A stretch of DNA of 64,000 nucleotides from Astropecten irregularis (lineage: Eukaryota > Echinodermata > Asteroidea > Paxillosida > Astropectinidae), in contig OZ020260.1 in assembly GCA_963971285.1 (NCBI GenBank), forward strand, positions 8,590,798 through 8,654,797. The letters are read 5' to 3'. Positions 11,301-21,904 of this stretch are shown piece after piece; position 1 is the first letter of the stretch; every line of letters begins with the position of its first letter. Under the pieces are notes generated by a model that was given only the letters and a program-made list of their open reading frames with translations, was not told the DNA's origin and searched no databases. Made by a program: the position numbers and the translations under genes.

Positions 11301-14300
11301 CCATAGCACATAACCAACTGGGTAATATCCATCATGCCCTTATATACCTATGACCATCTGCAGAACATATACATTTAATATTCGTTCCATTCCATAGCAG
11401 AGTTCCATAGCGGAGTTCGAACCTCAGCACCACTTTCCTCAACTTTCACATTTCTTTGCCCCGCGCCTTCTTCTCCCGCTTGCTCCCCTGCTCCTCAAGG
11501 ATGCAAACGTTCTTGTTTGCTCGCTTGTGCCCCTTCCTGTCTGTCTCCCCTTCTTTCTTTTTAAGCCGGATCCTGTATATCAAACAGTAATTCTAGACCC
11601 TAATAAGTACGATCGTTGGGGGCGCTACAGGATTGTGGCAATACGGTCCATATGGGCACCACACTAAATCGCTAAATGAACTTTCATCATCCTCGGCCAA
11701 AAAAAATCCTTATCTTCATAGTCAATGTTCCTAATGTCCCTTGATTCATGTGATGATACTGAAAATTATAGTTCGAAACGTAATCCGGCCAATTTGGTTC
11801 ATTGTTTAGCACTTCTGCTTTGCTAAATACTTCCCAGACAATAACAACCCCCTACACACAATTTCACCCACACCCCAACATAATCGGTCTTTCCAAAACC
11901 AACTTGCTGGTAATTTGAACGAAGCATCCTGCTTCTAAGCCAGATATGTCTCCTCCTAAATTTGTCAATCAAAGTTTTTCTTTTTAATACCTGTTTGGTG
12001 CACGTACAGATCGATCGTCCCAAATTATATTTAAGGGAATTAAAAATGTGGTTGAATTGTTGAATAGTTATTATTAGTTTCTGCGAACCGATTTAATACC
12101 AATAGGAATGCATGTCACTTCAGTCAAAGTAGAAGCCTTTTCATGAAGTCGGAAGGGTGTTATTTGTGTACATGGTGTTCACTTATTGTTCGTCCTAATT
12201 TACGTTTGACCTCAATCCCAGTAGATTCTTTGTCGTGGAGGATGGTAAGCTGCCTAATGTGGATTATACACACGGTCTTCCAGACCATAACACCATCTCC
12301 TACATCCAATGCCAAACCAAAACAAAAATATCAAAATAAACAAGTTAATAAGTTAACCCTTGAGTAAAGCTGTTGGTCACTGAACACGTGGCGGCCAAAC
12401 CGACCTGAATACATTGAGCTGCCACCATGTGTATAAGTTACCTCTGATCGAGCACTACAGAATAAACTTTCAACAAACCACTCACTTCATTACATTATTT
12501 TTACGGTATAAATTTATTTCCTTGGCATTTAATATTTAAAATGTGTTAAAATTTAATGGCAAGTATAGCAAGACAGATGACGATCGCATCGGCAGAGATG
12601 TCAACTTGTGCTAGAGTGTTTGCCAGATTAACTCGTGTAAATTCCAATGCATTTGACGACATGGACAAATAAACCTGGTTAAAATCTCGAAAAATGCCTC
12701 GTTTATTTTGCTAACAACGAAAATATGAGAATTTAAAGCATATTGTTATCCATTTCTTCTTCCAAGTACGTTAATATACGCCCTAAATTAGCCAGATAAG
12801 GAATTGGATATTGCATTCTGAAAGAAAACAAAATATGTTTTTGCAGTTATCAGACAGTAGGCTCTGGTAGACCAGTTTATATTCGTGAAACTTACGGAGA
12901 CGACCAATGCTTCCGGAAACTTGGCCTGTATCACGAGTTAGCGTATTTGAAATTGTCATATAAAATATATAAGAATTATAGGCAAAGGTTTAAGAGTACA
13001 TGTCGATACCGTTTAATGTAACAAAGTAATTTTAGCATGAACCGACCTCGAATTTCAAATTAAGAATCATTTAAGCGCAACTTTTTTTAAATGCTTATTT
13101 ATCGATTCGTCCAAAAGGTGACTTAGTTCCCTCATATAACATGCTACCTAAACCTCAGCCTAATCCAACATTCCTTTGTCTGGTACTCACTGGCCTGACG
13201 TTTCGAACTTAGTTGATTTCTTTCTGAAAAAGGCCTGCATCTTCGAACAGTTACATATAAACATGAAAGGTACACAAACGAAAGAGAGGGTAGAAATACT
13301 CAGGGTTATAATTTATACAATATTGAAAAAAAAAGGATTTTTTGTACACTATTTAATCTTTAATTTATTCTTTTCTGGAAACCATATTTGCGTTGCTTAT
13401 TTCTAAATGCATAAGTGACGTGTCCAATCTTGCCCTGGAGAAAAAAAAATTAAAATTCGTAATACTTTGACATATTTAGATAAAATAAGGCCACTTTCAA
13501 TCGCTGACCGCATATTTAATACATTAAATGCAGGAGATTTGATAAGTCGCGCTGAAGAGGGCATTCATTCCAATCATTTAGTTTTCATATTGTACATGTA
13601 TATTAAAACACTACACTGTCAAAATACATCCAAATGGAAGTGTGAATGACGGGGTGACGCTTTCTCTGTGTGTTTGTTTTTATTTTCAGCTTGGATTTCT
13701 GGCCGTTCCCATTGTGCTTAATTTCAATCTTTGTCATCAGAATCAGGTGTGAACTATGGAATGTATTGAGAATTAGTTTGCTCAATGATCCAATGGGTTC
13801 ATGCAACATGTGATGCATGGAAAACAAAAAAGCATCACAAGACATTTACATTGCACCCGTATTAACATGAATATGATTATTCAATTCTCAGAAAAAGTTC
13901 AGCACAGCACATTGGCATTTACAAATATGTTTTTTACCTTAGCTAAATACATGTCTCTAGTTTCACTCATAGTACCATCAACTTAATACCAAAACGATGA
14001 GGTAAACAACGGTATTTGTGCACGAGCAAATTGCGAATGGAAATATGGCTACATAATGGGAAAATGGGAAAAAACATTGTAGGTCTAGTGTACGAAGTTC
14101 ATGTTAAGGCCTGGTCAATCTGAAACATAGAGAGCGCTGTTTCCAATTACAGTGAAGCTAGGAGCGCCAGTCATAAAGACACTGTATTCGACAGGTGGTG
14201 TCAATACGGAGACCCCGAGGGGACAAACTTTATTAATAATCATTTTCTGCACTCGAATTCATTTCATGCGTTTGGGAAAATTGTGTTCGTGCATGCCAAA

Positions 14301-14890
14301 CAAACTGACTTGAGTCAACAAAATTTGCCTTGAAACATCCTAAAAGTTCTTCAATTAGGCATATTTATTGAATTTGTTTGAAATATTGCTTTTCTGCAGC
14401 CATTCAGCCTAGGTCCAAATGTGGCTGAAAATAAACAAATAATTTTCTGAACGGTTCATACTAAAATGATTTTAAGTAATCTACAGTCTTCCCAGTCCAT
14501 CTCCTTGGTCGTTCCCCGTGCTCACCACTCAAGGGAACCCCCAAGTCATCAGACATTCTGCAGGTACCCTCTGAAACGAATTGAAATCTTAAAATCTTTT
14601 AAGACTCACTTGGGTTTTTATTTCAACTCATGAATATTTATCTTTGATTTAATGTAACAACAATAATTTCACGTATTATATTTACGTGATATTTGCCGGG
14701 GGGTTTTATATCTTATATTGATTCGCTTCATGAATTTTAGACACTTTCATGGCTGGAAAAACTTAGAGCAAAATGAGGGTATTTCATTGTTTTAGATAGA
14801 TTCCGCTATATGAAATTTAGACCAAGTTCATAGTTGGAAATATGAGTGTTTGGTAGGGATTGTTAAGTTGGGGACCCCTCTGTTTTGTTT
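8400..14890. other. 6.5 kb without a recognised gene
   Basis: AT-rich non-coding DNA. Longest open frames are 60-100 codons on both strands and none contains a motif I can name. A poly(C) run lies at about 10259-10272. Around 11405-11430 there is a short tRNA-like fragment (GCGGAGTTCGAACCTCAGC). Around 14480-14640 the reading KRIEILKSFKTHLGF resembles the extreme C-terminus of a LINE protein, but this is too short to call. Some of this interval is probably old transposon sequence that can no longer be recognised by eye. Confidence 0.5.
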
Positions 14891-14895
14891 TCATT

Positions 14896-14909
14896 TGTAT
14901 AAAAGAGGT
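14896..14909 (+). promoter_or_regulatory. TATA-like box upstream of the Penelope-like element
   Basis: TTGTATAAAAGAGG sits about 130 bp before the first recognisable coding words of the element at 15.03 kb. PLEs can carry a promoter-bearing terminal repeat; whether this belongs to it is inference. Confidence 0.3.
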
Positions 14910-15029
14910 CGACCTGTAAAAGAGTACAACCTCAGGTAATGTTCTCTCATTGATGCTAACTCTGAGTCAATTCAGATCAATAAATAAGAGGGAAATGCGA
15001 CTACGGGTAGCCTATTGCCCAACAGGTTA

Positions 15030-17147
15030 GGTCACTTGAGCGCTTAAGCATCAAGCGTTCAAAGCACATCAACAACTTAGCCTTCCTCAAACGATGCCGA
15101 GACTCCAATCTCATCCCTCCAGGACTCCGTCTCCACGATCTTGTCCGCAGCATCCGCTCCAACCGCATCCTCCGGCAGGCCAGCTTATCCCTTCTTCATG
15201 AACGCATCAGACACACCAGGACCCACCTCAGCCAACTTGACAAAGACATCGCCTCCAATGAAGCTACCCTCAAGTCCTCCGTGGGATCTCCGACTTCTCC
15301 AAGGTCCACGAGCTCACCAAGTCCTCTAGCAGCCACTCCTTCACCACGGCTCGGGACAAACAACTCCGCAAGTTCACCGGCTTTACTCAAGGGAAGAAGA
15401 GATCTCCTACGGTATATCTCCATTCCCAAAAAGTCAGCCCACGTCACCCTAGTTCCACCAAGTACATCCCTCCACATCTCCGCACCCATCAACCCTTCCA
15501 GCAGCGTACGGTGGTCAACCTCACCCAGCGCACCCTTTCCTTCACGGAAACACAGGTTCTTGCCCTAGGGATGAACTTCGCAGCACCACCCCGCAACATC
15601 CCCAAGGCCGATATAATCCAAGCCACAGCAGACGACATCTGAATGAAGATCCATCGAGTCATCCAGACCGCCAAACCCCCCAAGAGCAACCTGTCCAAGC
15701 AAGAACAAGCAGCCATAGAAGCCCTCCGAAAAGACACCACCATCCACATCCTTCCAGTCGACAAGGGTAACGCCACCGTCGTCATGAACCGAACAGACTA
15801 CACCTCCAAGGCCCTGCATATCTTCAACTCCGGCACATACTATCCCCTCTCCAAGGACCCCGCCCAAAGCATCGAAAAACGGGTTGCTAGCAAACTACTT
15901 TGCACTTCATCGCTCCAAGGCTATACCAGCAGCCCTGTACCGACGTCTCGGTCCATCAGCCTCCACCTGCTCAAGGTTCCTCGGCCAAGACAGACAAGAC
16001 AGATTCACAAGACAGACATCCCGCTCCGTCCCATCGTGTCATATAGAGGCTCTCCAACCTACGAAACTGCTCACCTTCTCGCCGACATCCTGCATCCACT
16101 GGTGGGCAACCCCCCCCCCCCCCCCCTCCCCCCCACCACAACCACCACCACCACCACCACCATATCACCAACTCCACCAAGTTCATCGAACTCACTGAGG
16201 TCCTCGCCCTCAAACCCACGGACATCATGGTGAGCTTCGATGTAGTTTCCCTGTTTTCCAATATACCCACCAACGAAGCCTGCTTCATCGCCAGACGCCA
16301 GCTAGCCTACCGGATCACACCGCTCTATCTTTAACCCAGATTGCGGATCTCCTCCACCTTTGCGTCACCTCCAACTACTTCAGATTCCAAGACAAGTACT
16401 ACAAGCCCAGTCTCTGGCTTAGATATGTAGATGATACATTCATGATCTGGCCTCATGGACACGACCTCCCCCATGACTTTATCAACTACCTCAACCAGCA
16501 ATTCAGCAACATCCCTCTATCACCTTCACCATGGAACATGAAAAAGACGGCTAACTCCCCATCCTCCCTCACCAAACAATCTCCCAAGGTGTTAGGGTCC
16601 CTTATACCCGAAGCCTCCCCAACCCTTTAGTTTGTTTCCCTTTCATCGGGCCAGCGTCTCACCAGCTCCGTCGCATCCTAGAGTCAGCCAACATCCGAGT
16701 CCGCCACTCCGCTCCCAGAAAACCACAGGGCTTCCTCCACCCCCACAAGGACAAGCCAGCACCAGACAGTCAACCAGGGATGTACCGCATTCCGTGCGAA
16801 TGCGGGAAAGTGTACATCGGCGAAACTGGCAGGAACCTCCCCACCCGCATCAAAGAACATCGTGCACATGGCAGAAGAGGGGATTTCGACAAGTCTGCCA
16901 CCGTGAAACACGCCCACATCGCCGACCACCACATCGACTGGATGTCTGCCCAACTCATCGCCCCCATCAAACACTGGTTCACGAGAAGAATCCGTGAAGC
17001 CATCGAGATCTTCCGACAAGACACAGTCCCACAAGACATCAGGTTTCACATCAGCGACATCTGGCGGCCACTTCTCCACACCCCTGCACGCTTCACTGCT
17101 TCAGCCAATCAGCAGTCAGATCCTGCAGAATCAATTCTCCACACCTG
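15030..17147 (+). pseudogene. Penelope-like retroelement with GIY-YIG endonuclease, internally deleted
   Basis: PLE proteins combine a reverse transcriptase with a GIY-YIG nuclease. Pieces appear in order on the + strand: N-terminal segment from about 15075 (FLKRCRDSNLIPPGLRLHD); linker near 15640-15860 (KPPKSNLSKQEQAAIEALRK, then HILPVDKGNATVVMNRTDY); the RPIVSYRGSPTYETAHLLAD block near 16030; MVSFDVVSLFSNIPTNEA near 16228; RT catalytic motif LRYVDDTFMIW near 16420; and the GIY-YIG domain at 16780-17080 (CGKVYIGETGRNLPTRIKEH). Between the FQDKYYK segment and PSLWLRYVDDTF the block usually found between them is absent, so part of the RT palm is deleted; a second gap lies before about 16630. 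At least three frameshifts or stops are present, and a C-run with a CCA/ACC triplet run breaks the frame at 16110-16160. GC content is clearly higher than the surroundings, as expected of a recent insertion. Confidence 0.9.
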
Positions 17148-17214
17148 AGTGAGCAGCATCCAGCATAATTATGAACCTTCACGTCCACCGAGTCCGGCAC
17201 TCTCTCTCTCTAGC

Positions 17215-17260
17215 TCTCCTGTTGACGACTAGAGCACGCGAGTGGAAACGTCGAGAATCT
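17215..17260 (+). ncRNA. Hammerhead-like hairpin at the PLE 3' end
   Basis: About 70 bases after the PLE stop codon the sequence has TTGACGA, then a hairpin built from CTAGAGC and GCGAGTGG, then GAAACGTC. This is the order of the hammerhead core: CUGANGA, stem II, GAAA, short stem III, UH. It is imperfect (TTGACGA for CTGANGA, a weak stem II). Hammerhead motifs are known from PLEs; this copy looks like a relic. Confidence 0.4.
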
Positions 17261-17499
17261 ACTCTCATCGGTCCTTTTCAGGAACACACATCTTCCTAAA
17301 AGAGTATTACACATGGTGTCTCCGCAAACATTACTCATTTTATATTATTAATATTTATTTGGAATGTACCAATATTTAATCATTCAAGTTACAAAATCAA
17401 TAAAGTACAGTGTAGTGATATTTATTATGACGAACAATAAGAAACATGATAAAGTTGGGACTTTATAGAGTCAATTACATGCAGTTACAACTTGTGCTC

Positions 17500-18085
17500 C
17501 TTTCACACCGGGCCTTACGTACAGTTGCGTACCGTTGCGTAGCAACTAAAGCCCCTTCCACACCGGGCCTTACGTACAGTTGCGTAGCGTTGCGTAGCGA
17601 CTACGCTGTCCTACCCTGTTCCTACGCTAGTCTACGCTGGCTTACGTAACAATACGCCGAGTACGCGACATGTACGCAAATTTTTTTACATGTTTAATTT
17701 GTTTGCGTACTCTTGGCGTAGAGCAGTCGACACCGGACGTACGCAGTTTTTACGCAAGTCTATGCAACACTACGCTACTGTACGGCATGCCTATGCAATA
17801 GTACGCTACCCTACGTCTGTTATACGCAATCTTACGCACTTGTACGCCAATTATATTATTCTGGTGGGTACGCGGTGCCTTTGCATAGGGTACGCAACCA
17901 TACGCCGTCGCACTACGCACATCTGCGTGGGCCAACCTTGAGTACGCAGCCTTATTTCGGCGTACACAATACGCAACTCTACGTAGGTTCCTACGCTATT
18001 CCTACGCTAGTCTAGGCTGGCTTACGTAACAATACGCCGAGTACGCAGAAGGAGTACGCGACATGTACGCAAAACATTTCATGAA
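17500..18085. repeat. TACGC-rich element, copy 1
   Basis: Roughly 580 bp packed with TACGC, TACGCA and GCGTA words on both strands, including two near-identical units (CACACCGGGCCTTACGTAC at about 17507 and 17552). Its segment 17688-17800 recurs at 18815-18930. The dense short motif suggests a binding-site array of a non-autonomous DNA transposon; no transposase is present. Confidence 0.6.
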
Positions 18086-18330
18086 ATAACCACAAGGGAA
18101 ACTGACTGTGTTATTTTTAAATCATTGAAAAGTGAACAAAGAAAAATTGACTGGAGCGGGATTTGAACCGGCGACCTCCTGAACACCGTACAGGCGCTCT
18201 ACCAACTGAGCCATCCAGCTTTATGTTGGTGGTGACCCCAATAGTCAACCATCTTTGTTCGTTTGGCAGTCAGAAGCCATGAAACCACGCACACACCGCC
18301 ACACCCCAGGGATCGTTTCAATGATACACG
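18085..18330 (-). mobile_element. SINE A, full-length-looking copy, minus strand
   Basis: Best copy of the family together with the one at 18635-18805. On the minus strand: leader (GGTTTCATGGCTTCTGACTG), GACTATTGGGGTCACCACC, tRNA-like head (GGCTCAGTTGGTAGAGCGCC ... CCGGTTCAAATCCCGC), then the tail ending CCCTTGTGGTTATTTCATG. The anticodon arm has two surplus bases, which separates it from a working tRNA. Confidence 0.85.
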
Positions 18331-18399
18331 CAACAATGTTGCAACCTGGGAACGGTACATGGGGATCACTCAAAGAGGATACGGCTTTTTAATTAATGT

Positions 18400-18565
18400 A
18401 TTCATGAAATAACCACAAGGGAAACTGACTGTGTAATTTTTAAGTCATTGAAAAGTGAACAAAGAAAAATTGACTGGAGCGGGATTCGAACCGGCGAGAA
18501 AAATTGACTGGAGCGGGATTCGAACCGGCGAGAAAAATTGACTGGAGCGGGATTCGAACCGCCGG
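18400..18565 (-). mobile_element. SINE A piece with a 34-bp triplication
   Basis: The tail and start of the head of SINE A on the minus strand. The unit AGAAAAATTGACTGGAGCGG plus ATTCGAACCGGCG (34 bp in all) is then repeated three times in tandem. It ends in a head-to-head junction with the following plus-strand copy. Confidence 0.85.
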
Positions 18566-18806
18566 TTAGAATCCTGCTCCAGTCAATTTTTCTTTGTTCA
18601 CTTTTCAATGACTTAAAAATAACACATGTGGCGGTGTGTGCGTGGTTTCATGGCTTCTGACTGCCAAACGAACAAAGATGGTTGACTATTGGGGTCACCA
18701 CCAACATAGGGCTGGATGGCCCAGTTGGTAGAGCGCCTGTACGGTGTTCAGGAGGTCGCCGGTTCGAATCCCGCTCCAGTCAATTTTTCTTTGTTCACTT
18801 TTCAAA
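18566..18806 (+). mobile_element. SINE A, plus strand
   Basis: Begins with the tail segment in plus orientation (CTCCAGTCAATTTTTCTTTG), runs into a leader (GTGTGCGTGGTTTCATGGCT), then a tRNA-like head at 18710-18782 and a short tail. With the copies to its left it forms an inverted SINE cluster inside the TACGC-rich element. Confidence 0.8.
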
Positions 18807-18933
18807 AATGAAACATGTTTAATTTTTCGCGTACTTCTCGGCGTAGATCGCTGGACACCGGACGTACGCAGTTTTTACGCAAGTCTACGCAACACTACGC
18901 TACTGTACGCCATGCCTACGCAATTGTACGCGT
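18807..18933. repeat. TACGC-rich element, copy 2 (partial)
   Basis: Repeats the segment 17688-17800 with few changes (GACACCGGACGTACGCAG, then ACACTACGCTACTGTACG). Either a second copy or the displaced other half of the first one, separated by the SINE cluster. Confidence 0.6.
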
Positions 18934-19045
18934 AGCTCTCACAAGCACTGAGTATACAGTGCTCATCCACGTCGGTGAAGGGCAAGTCTAACTTGTATAT
19001 TATCTATTTCCCGACCATAATTATTTAATATTCATGATTTACTGC
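18934..19045 (+). mobile_element. SINE B body without head
   Basis: About 110 bp nearly identical to 19186-19290 (GCACTGAGTATACAGTGCTC, then GTGAAGGGCAAGTCTAA and TATCTATTTCCCGAC). The tRNA-like head is missing on this copy. It contains a small palindrome, CACTGAGTATACAGTG. Confidence 0.7.
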
Positions 19046-19093
19046 GGTACCCCCCGCGATATTGGATTCGATTCACCCCGCTGACCCCAGCTA

Positions 19094-19290
19094 GCTCGGT
19101 GGCCTAGCGGTATGGCATCTGCACTAGTAAGCGGGAGGTCGTGGGTTCGAATCCCACCTGAGCCAGCATGTGATTTTTTTCACGTGCTCTCATAAGCACT
19201 GAGTATACAGTGCTCATCCACGTCGGTGAAGGGCAAGTCTAATTTGCATATTATCTATTTCCCGACGAAAATCATTTAATATTCATAAAT
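19094..19290 (+). mobile_element. SINE B with tRNA-like head
   Basis: Positions 19094-19165 fold as a tRNA: a perfect T-arm (GTGGG TTCGAAT CCCAC), an A-box-like TGGCCTAGCGGTATGG, acceptor strands GCTCGGT and CCTGAGC with a mismatch, and a following CA. The anticodon loop is one base too long (ACTAGTAA), so it is probably not a gene. The body 19186-19290 is the direct repeat of 18934-19045, which marks the unit as a SINE distinct from family A. Confidence 0.7.
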
Positions 19291-19318
19291 TGGATTAATT
19301 TTAAACTAAACTCAAAAC

Positions 19319-19585
19319 ATGCTTAGAGTTGGGAGGGCATGATGCGTTTCGATCCTAGCAGAATCTTTATCGAAGGCTGTAATGACAAGACAACATAATA
19401 AACATAGGTCAAGCTACATTTTAACTCATAGGCACAAAGGGGGTGAAGGTGGGTATGATTAGAGGTGGACAATGGAGAGGGGAAGAATGGGGTAGGTGAG
19501 CTGGGATTAACAATGAAGGTAATTAGGGGATTAGGGAAGAAGGATTGGTATACTCATGTATAAACAGCAGGGGGGGGGGGGGTAC
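19319..19585 (-). mobile_element. PLE 3' tail with hammerhead-like hairpin, minus strand
   Basis: On the minus strand a pyrimidine-rich stretch (19585 down to 19390) precedes CTTCGATAAAGATTCTGCTA and GGATCGAAACGCATC, the same arrangement that ends the Penelope-like element at 40135-41271. A poly(G) run at about 19569-19581 bounds it. No coding part of the PLE is left here. Confidence 0.65.
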
Positions 19586-20002
19586 CTGTAGATGAATGAA
19601 AAGTTGACAACAACAAACTCAAAACAAGTGTTTAATGAAAACAGTGTGGTCATTCTTGATTGCATCTCCCATACGTGCGCCGTTCTGCGACAATGCGACG
19701 ACACGATGCGACTATGCGCCGTGGACGGCACATGTTTGGGAGATGGCAAGCCTTTACCAAAATGCGCCGTGTTTGGGAGATCCAAGCAAGAATGCCCTAC
19801 ATGCGCCGCGTACAATGGCAGAGATGGAATTCCATAATATTGCAGTGAAAACAAAATTTCCCGAACGATGTCTCTTAAAGGCCGATGAGCACTAGTAGCC
19901 AACCAACTTGCCGCCTCAAAGCTGTTCCATGTTTAAGCCACACTTCCTCCACCCCAAACATGATTGTGATGGATGAACTCCATGAAAAAATAATCATGCT
20001 TA

Positions 20003-20055
20003 AAGTTAGGAGGGCCTGTAGCGTTTCGATCCTAGCATGATCTTTATCGAAGGGT
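20003..20055 (-). mobile_element. Second PLE 3' end with hammerhead-like hairpin, minus strand
   Basis: On the minus strand CCTTCGATAAAGATCATGCT then AGGATCGAAACGCTACAGG. Same hairpin and GAAACGC core as at 19.34 and 41.23 kb, and the same trailing CCCTCCTAACTTTAAGCATG. Only the extreme 3' end is present. Confidence 0.6.
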
Positions 20056-20530
20056 AAATGACAAGAGGACAAGAACGTGCATCCCTGTTTGAAAACGGTT
20101 TGGCGAAAATCGCATTCCGGTTTGAAACGAAACTATGCGCCGTGCGCATAGCCAATATAATAACACCAATAATTGTTATGATTGACCAAATAATAGAGAT
20201 ATTGCATGTTTTGTTACCCATACGCCTTAAATTTGGGAATGTTCACGCCAGTATAGGTAATACAAATATTATATGTAACTGCCCGTAACAAAAACCAAAT
20301 GAACTGCCAGAGGGCCATAGGCCTTATTCACGGCGCATTAATCTTGTAACCTTCCTAATACACCGGTTAGAAAAGATAACATCAATTCTAAAAAGAAACC
20401 GGGTACCAGACTACTTTCAATTCAAGCCTCGGTTTGATTGCACTGCTTCGAATGTAGAATGGATACACTGTGAATAAGGTCTATGCTTGTTGAACGAACT
20501 TTTAAGGCGTGTATGAGATTTAGCTGATAC

Positions 20531-21904
20531 AGGGTGTCACAGAAAAAACGAAACCGAGATTTATCAATGTTTAATCAAACTTAAACTTAACTTTTGAATT
20601 ATAAATTACACACATTTGAGAAATTTAGTTCCTCAGCTTTCATTTGATACCATTCATATGATACATACTTCACGCATGAATTAATAAAGACAATATGAAG
20701 TATTAAAAAGACTTTTGCACAACGTTAGCTGAATTTCAAAGAAATAATCACATTTTTAGAAAGTACATTTTCGGCCCTTTTATGATGCCTCAGTCATAAA
20801 AGAAAAATGAGCAAGGGATGACAGAGATATCCTGCCTTGAAATATGGATTGAATTTCCATGTTTGGTAAATGAAACGTACCTCGATTTCAAATAATCGAT
20901 TAGCATTATGTACGCATCGACCCCATTTTGACATGCAAAACATCTGCCAATCTTTTGTCTTTGTTTATTACTAAGACATCAGTCAAGCAGCCAAAACGGA
21001 TTTGTTCACTAAGTCCTGGTAAAGTATGCTTAAGTTTGCATCAACATATAGCTTTATCGGTGCTGGTTCCTTTTTTATCGATTGAGATGTCATACGCAAG
21101 AGCAGAAAATAAACCTTTAGGCAGTAGGATTTTCCCGTCACATTTCCCAAAATCTTATCATCAACTTGAAATTCAGGTATCATTATGAAAAGTTTTTTTT
21201 TGGTAGCGCTGCTTCACTTTCGTTTTATTCACACATGCGTGAAGTATCATGAATGTCACGAATGGTACCGGTTCCATGTAATGGACGAGGGGAACTAAGC
21301 ATTGGGTGGCATTAAATGCTCGCGATTAAGATAAAAGTGTAATTAATCATAACAAGTTGTTTTAATCTCCACATCTTTCATGCAAAATATTGGTCAGGTG
21401 TGAACGAAACAAAATGATTACAAAATAACATGGACATTCAATCAATATTTCAAGGCAGGATATCTTTGTCATCCCTTGCTCATTTTTCCTGAATGAGGCA
21501 TCATTTGAAAGGGCAGGAAATGTAGTTTCTAGAAATGTGATTATTCCTTCGAAATTCAAATATAATTGTGCAAACGAATTTTTGATAGCTTTGCTTCATA
21601 TTGTTTGTATTCATTCATGCGTGAAATGTGTATCATAATTATGAATGGTATGAAAAGAAAGCTGAGGAACTATAAGCTTTTCAGATACATGTATGTGTCA
21701 TTTATTATTCAAAAGTGATATCTAAATAACTTATTGATTTCTTTTAAAGCCACTTTTTCCTGTATTAACTTACTTTTTATTGCTACAAATTTTCGGGCGT
21801 CTCCCGCCCCTCGTCAGGTGTGTTTGTTTTATTTAGATATCTAAATAAAATTATGATTAAACATTGATAGATCTCGGTTTCGGGGGTTTTCTGAGACACC
21901 CTGT
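20531..21904. mobile_element. Mariner/Tc1-like non-autonomous element with long inverted repeats
   Basis: Ends are TACAGGGTGTC on the left (20531) and GACACCCTGTA on the right (to 21904). Inverted similarity extends about 330 bp inward (for example GAAACCGAGAT near 20550 and its complement near 21880; AAGGGATGACA near 20810 and its complement near 21470). The terminal TA dinucleotides fit a TA target duplication. ACAGGGTGTC is a common end of IS630/Tc1/mariner-type elements. The centre (20930-21340) has no transposase. The right arm is interrupted by an insertion at about 21716-21850. Confidence 0.75.
21716..21850 (-). mobile_element. Small insertion carrying a hammerhead-like hairpin
   Basis: This segment is absent from the matching left arm of the surrounding element. 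It is bounded by inverted ATATCTAAATAA-type words. On the minus strand at about 21825-21788 it reads CTGACGAGGGGCGGGAGACG then CCCGAAAA: a hammerhead-type core, with a perfect stem II (GGGCG / CGCCC) between CTGACGA and GAAA. Resembles the 3' end of yet another PLE family. Confidence 0.5.

Noticed and set aside
15139-15870. Overlapping Ser/Pro-rich ORFs as separate genes
   Set aside because: They are other frames of the Penelope-like element, whose conserved blocks run through the same interval.
18710-18782. Functional tRNA gene
   Set aside because: Same head appears in several decayed copies with two surplus anticodon-arm bases and a common tail.
19094-19165. Functional tRNA gene
   Set aside because: Anticodon loop has an extra base, acceptor stem has a mismatch, and the unit is attached to a repeated body; a SINE head explains it better.
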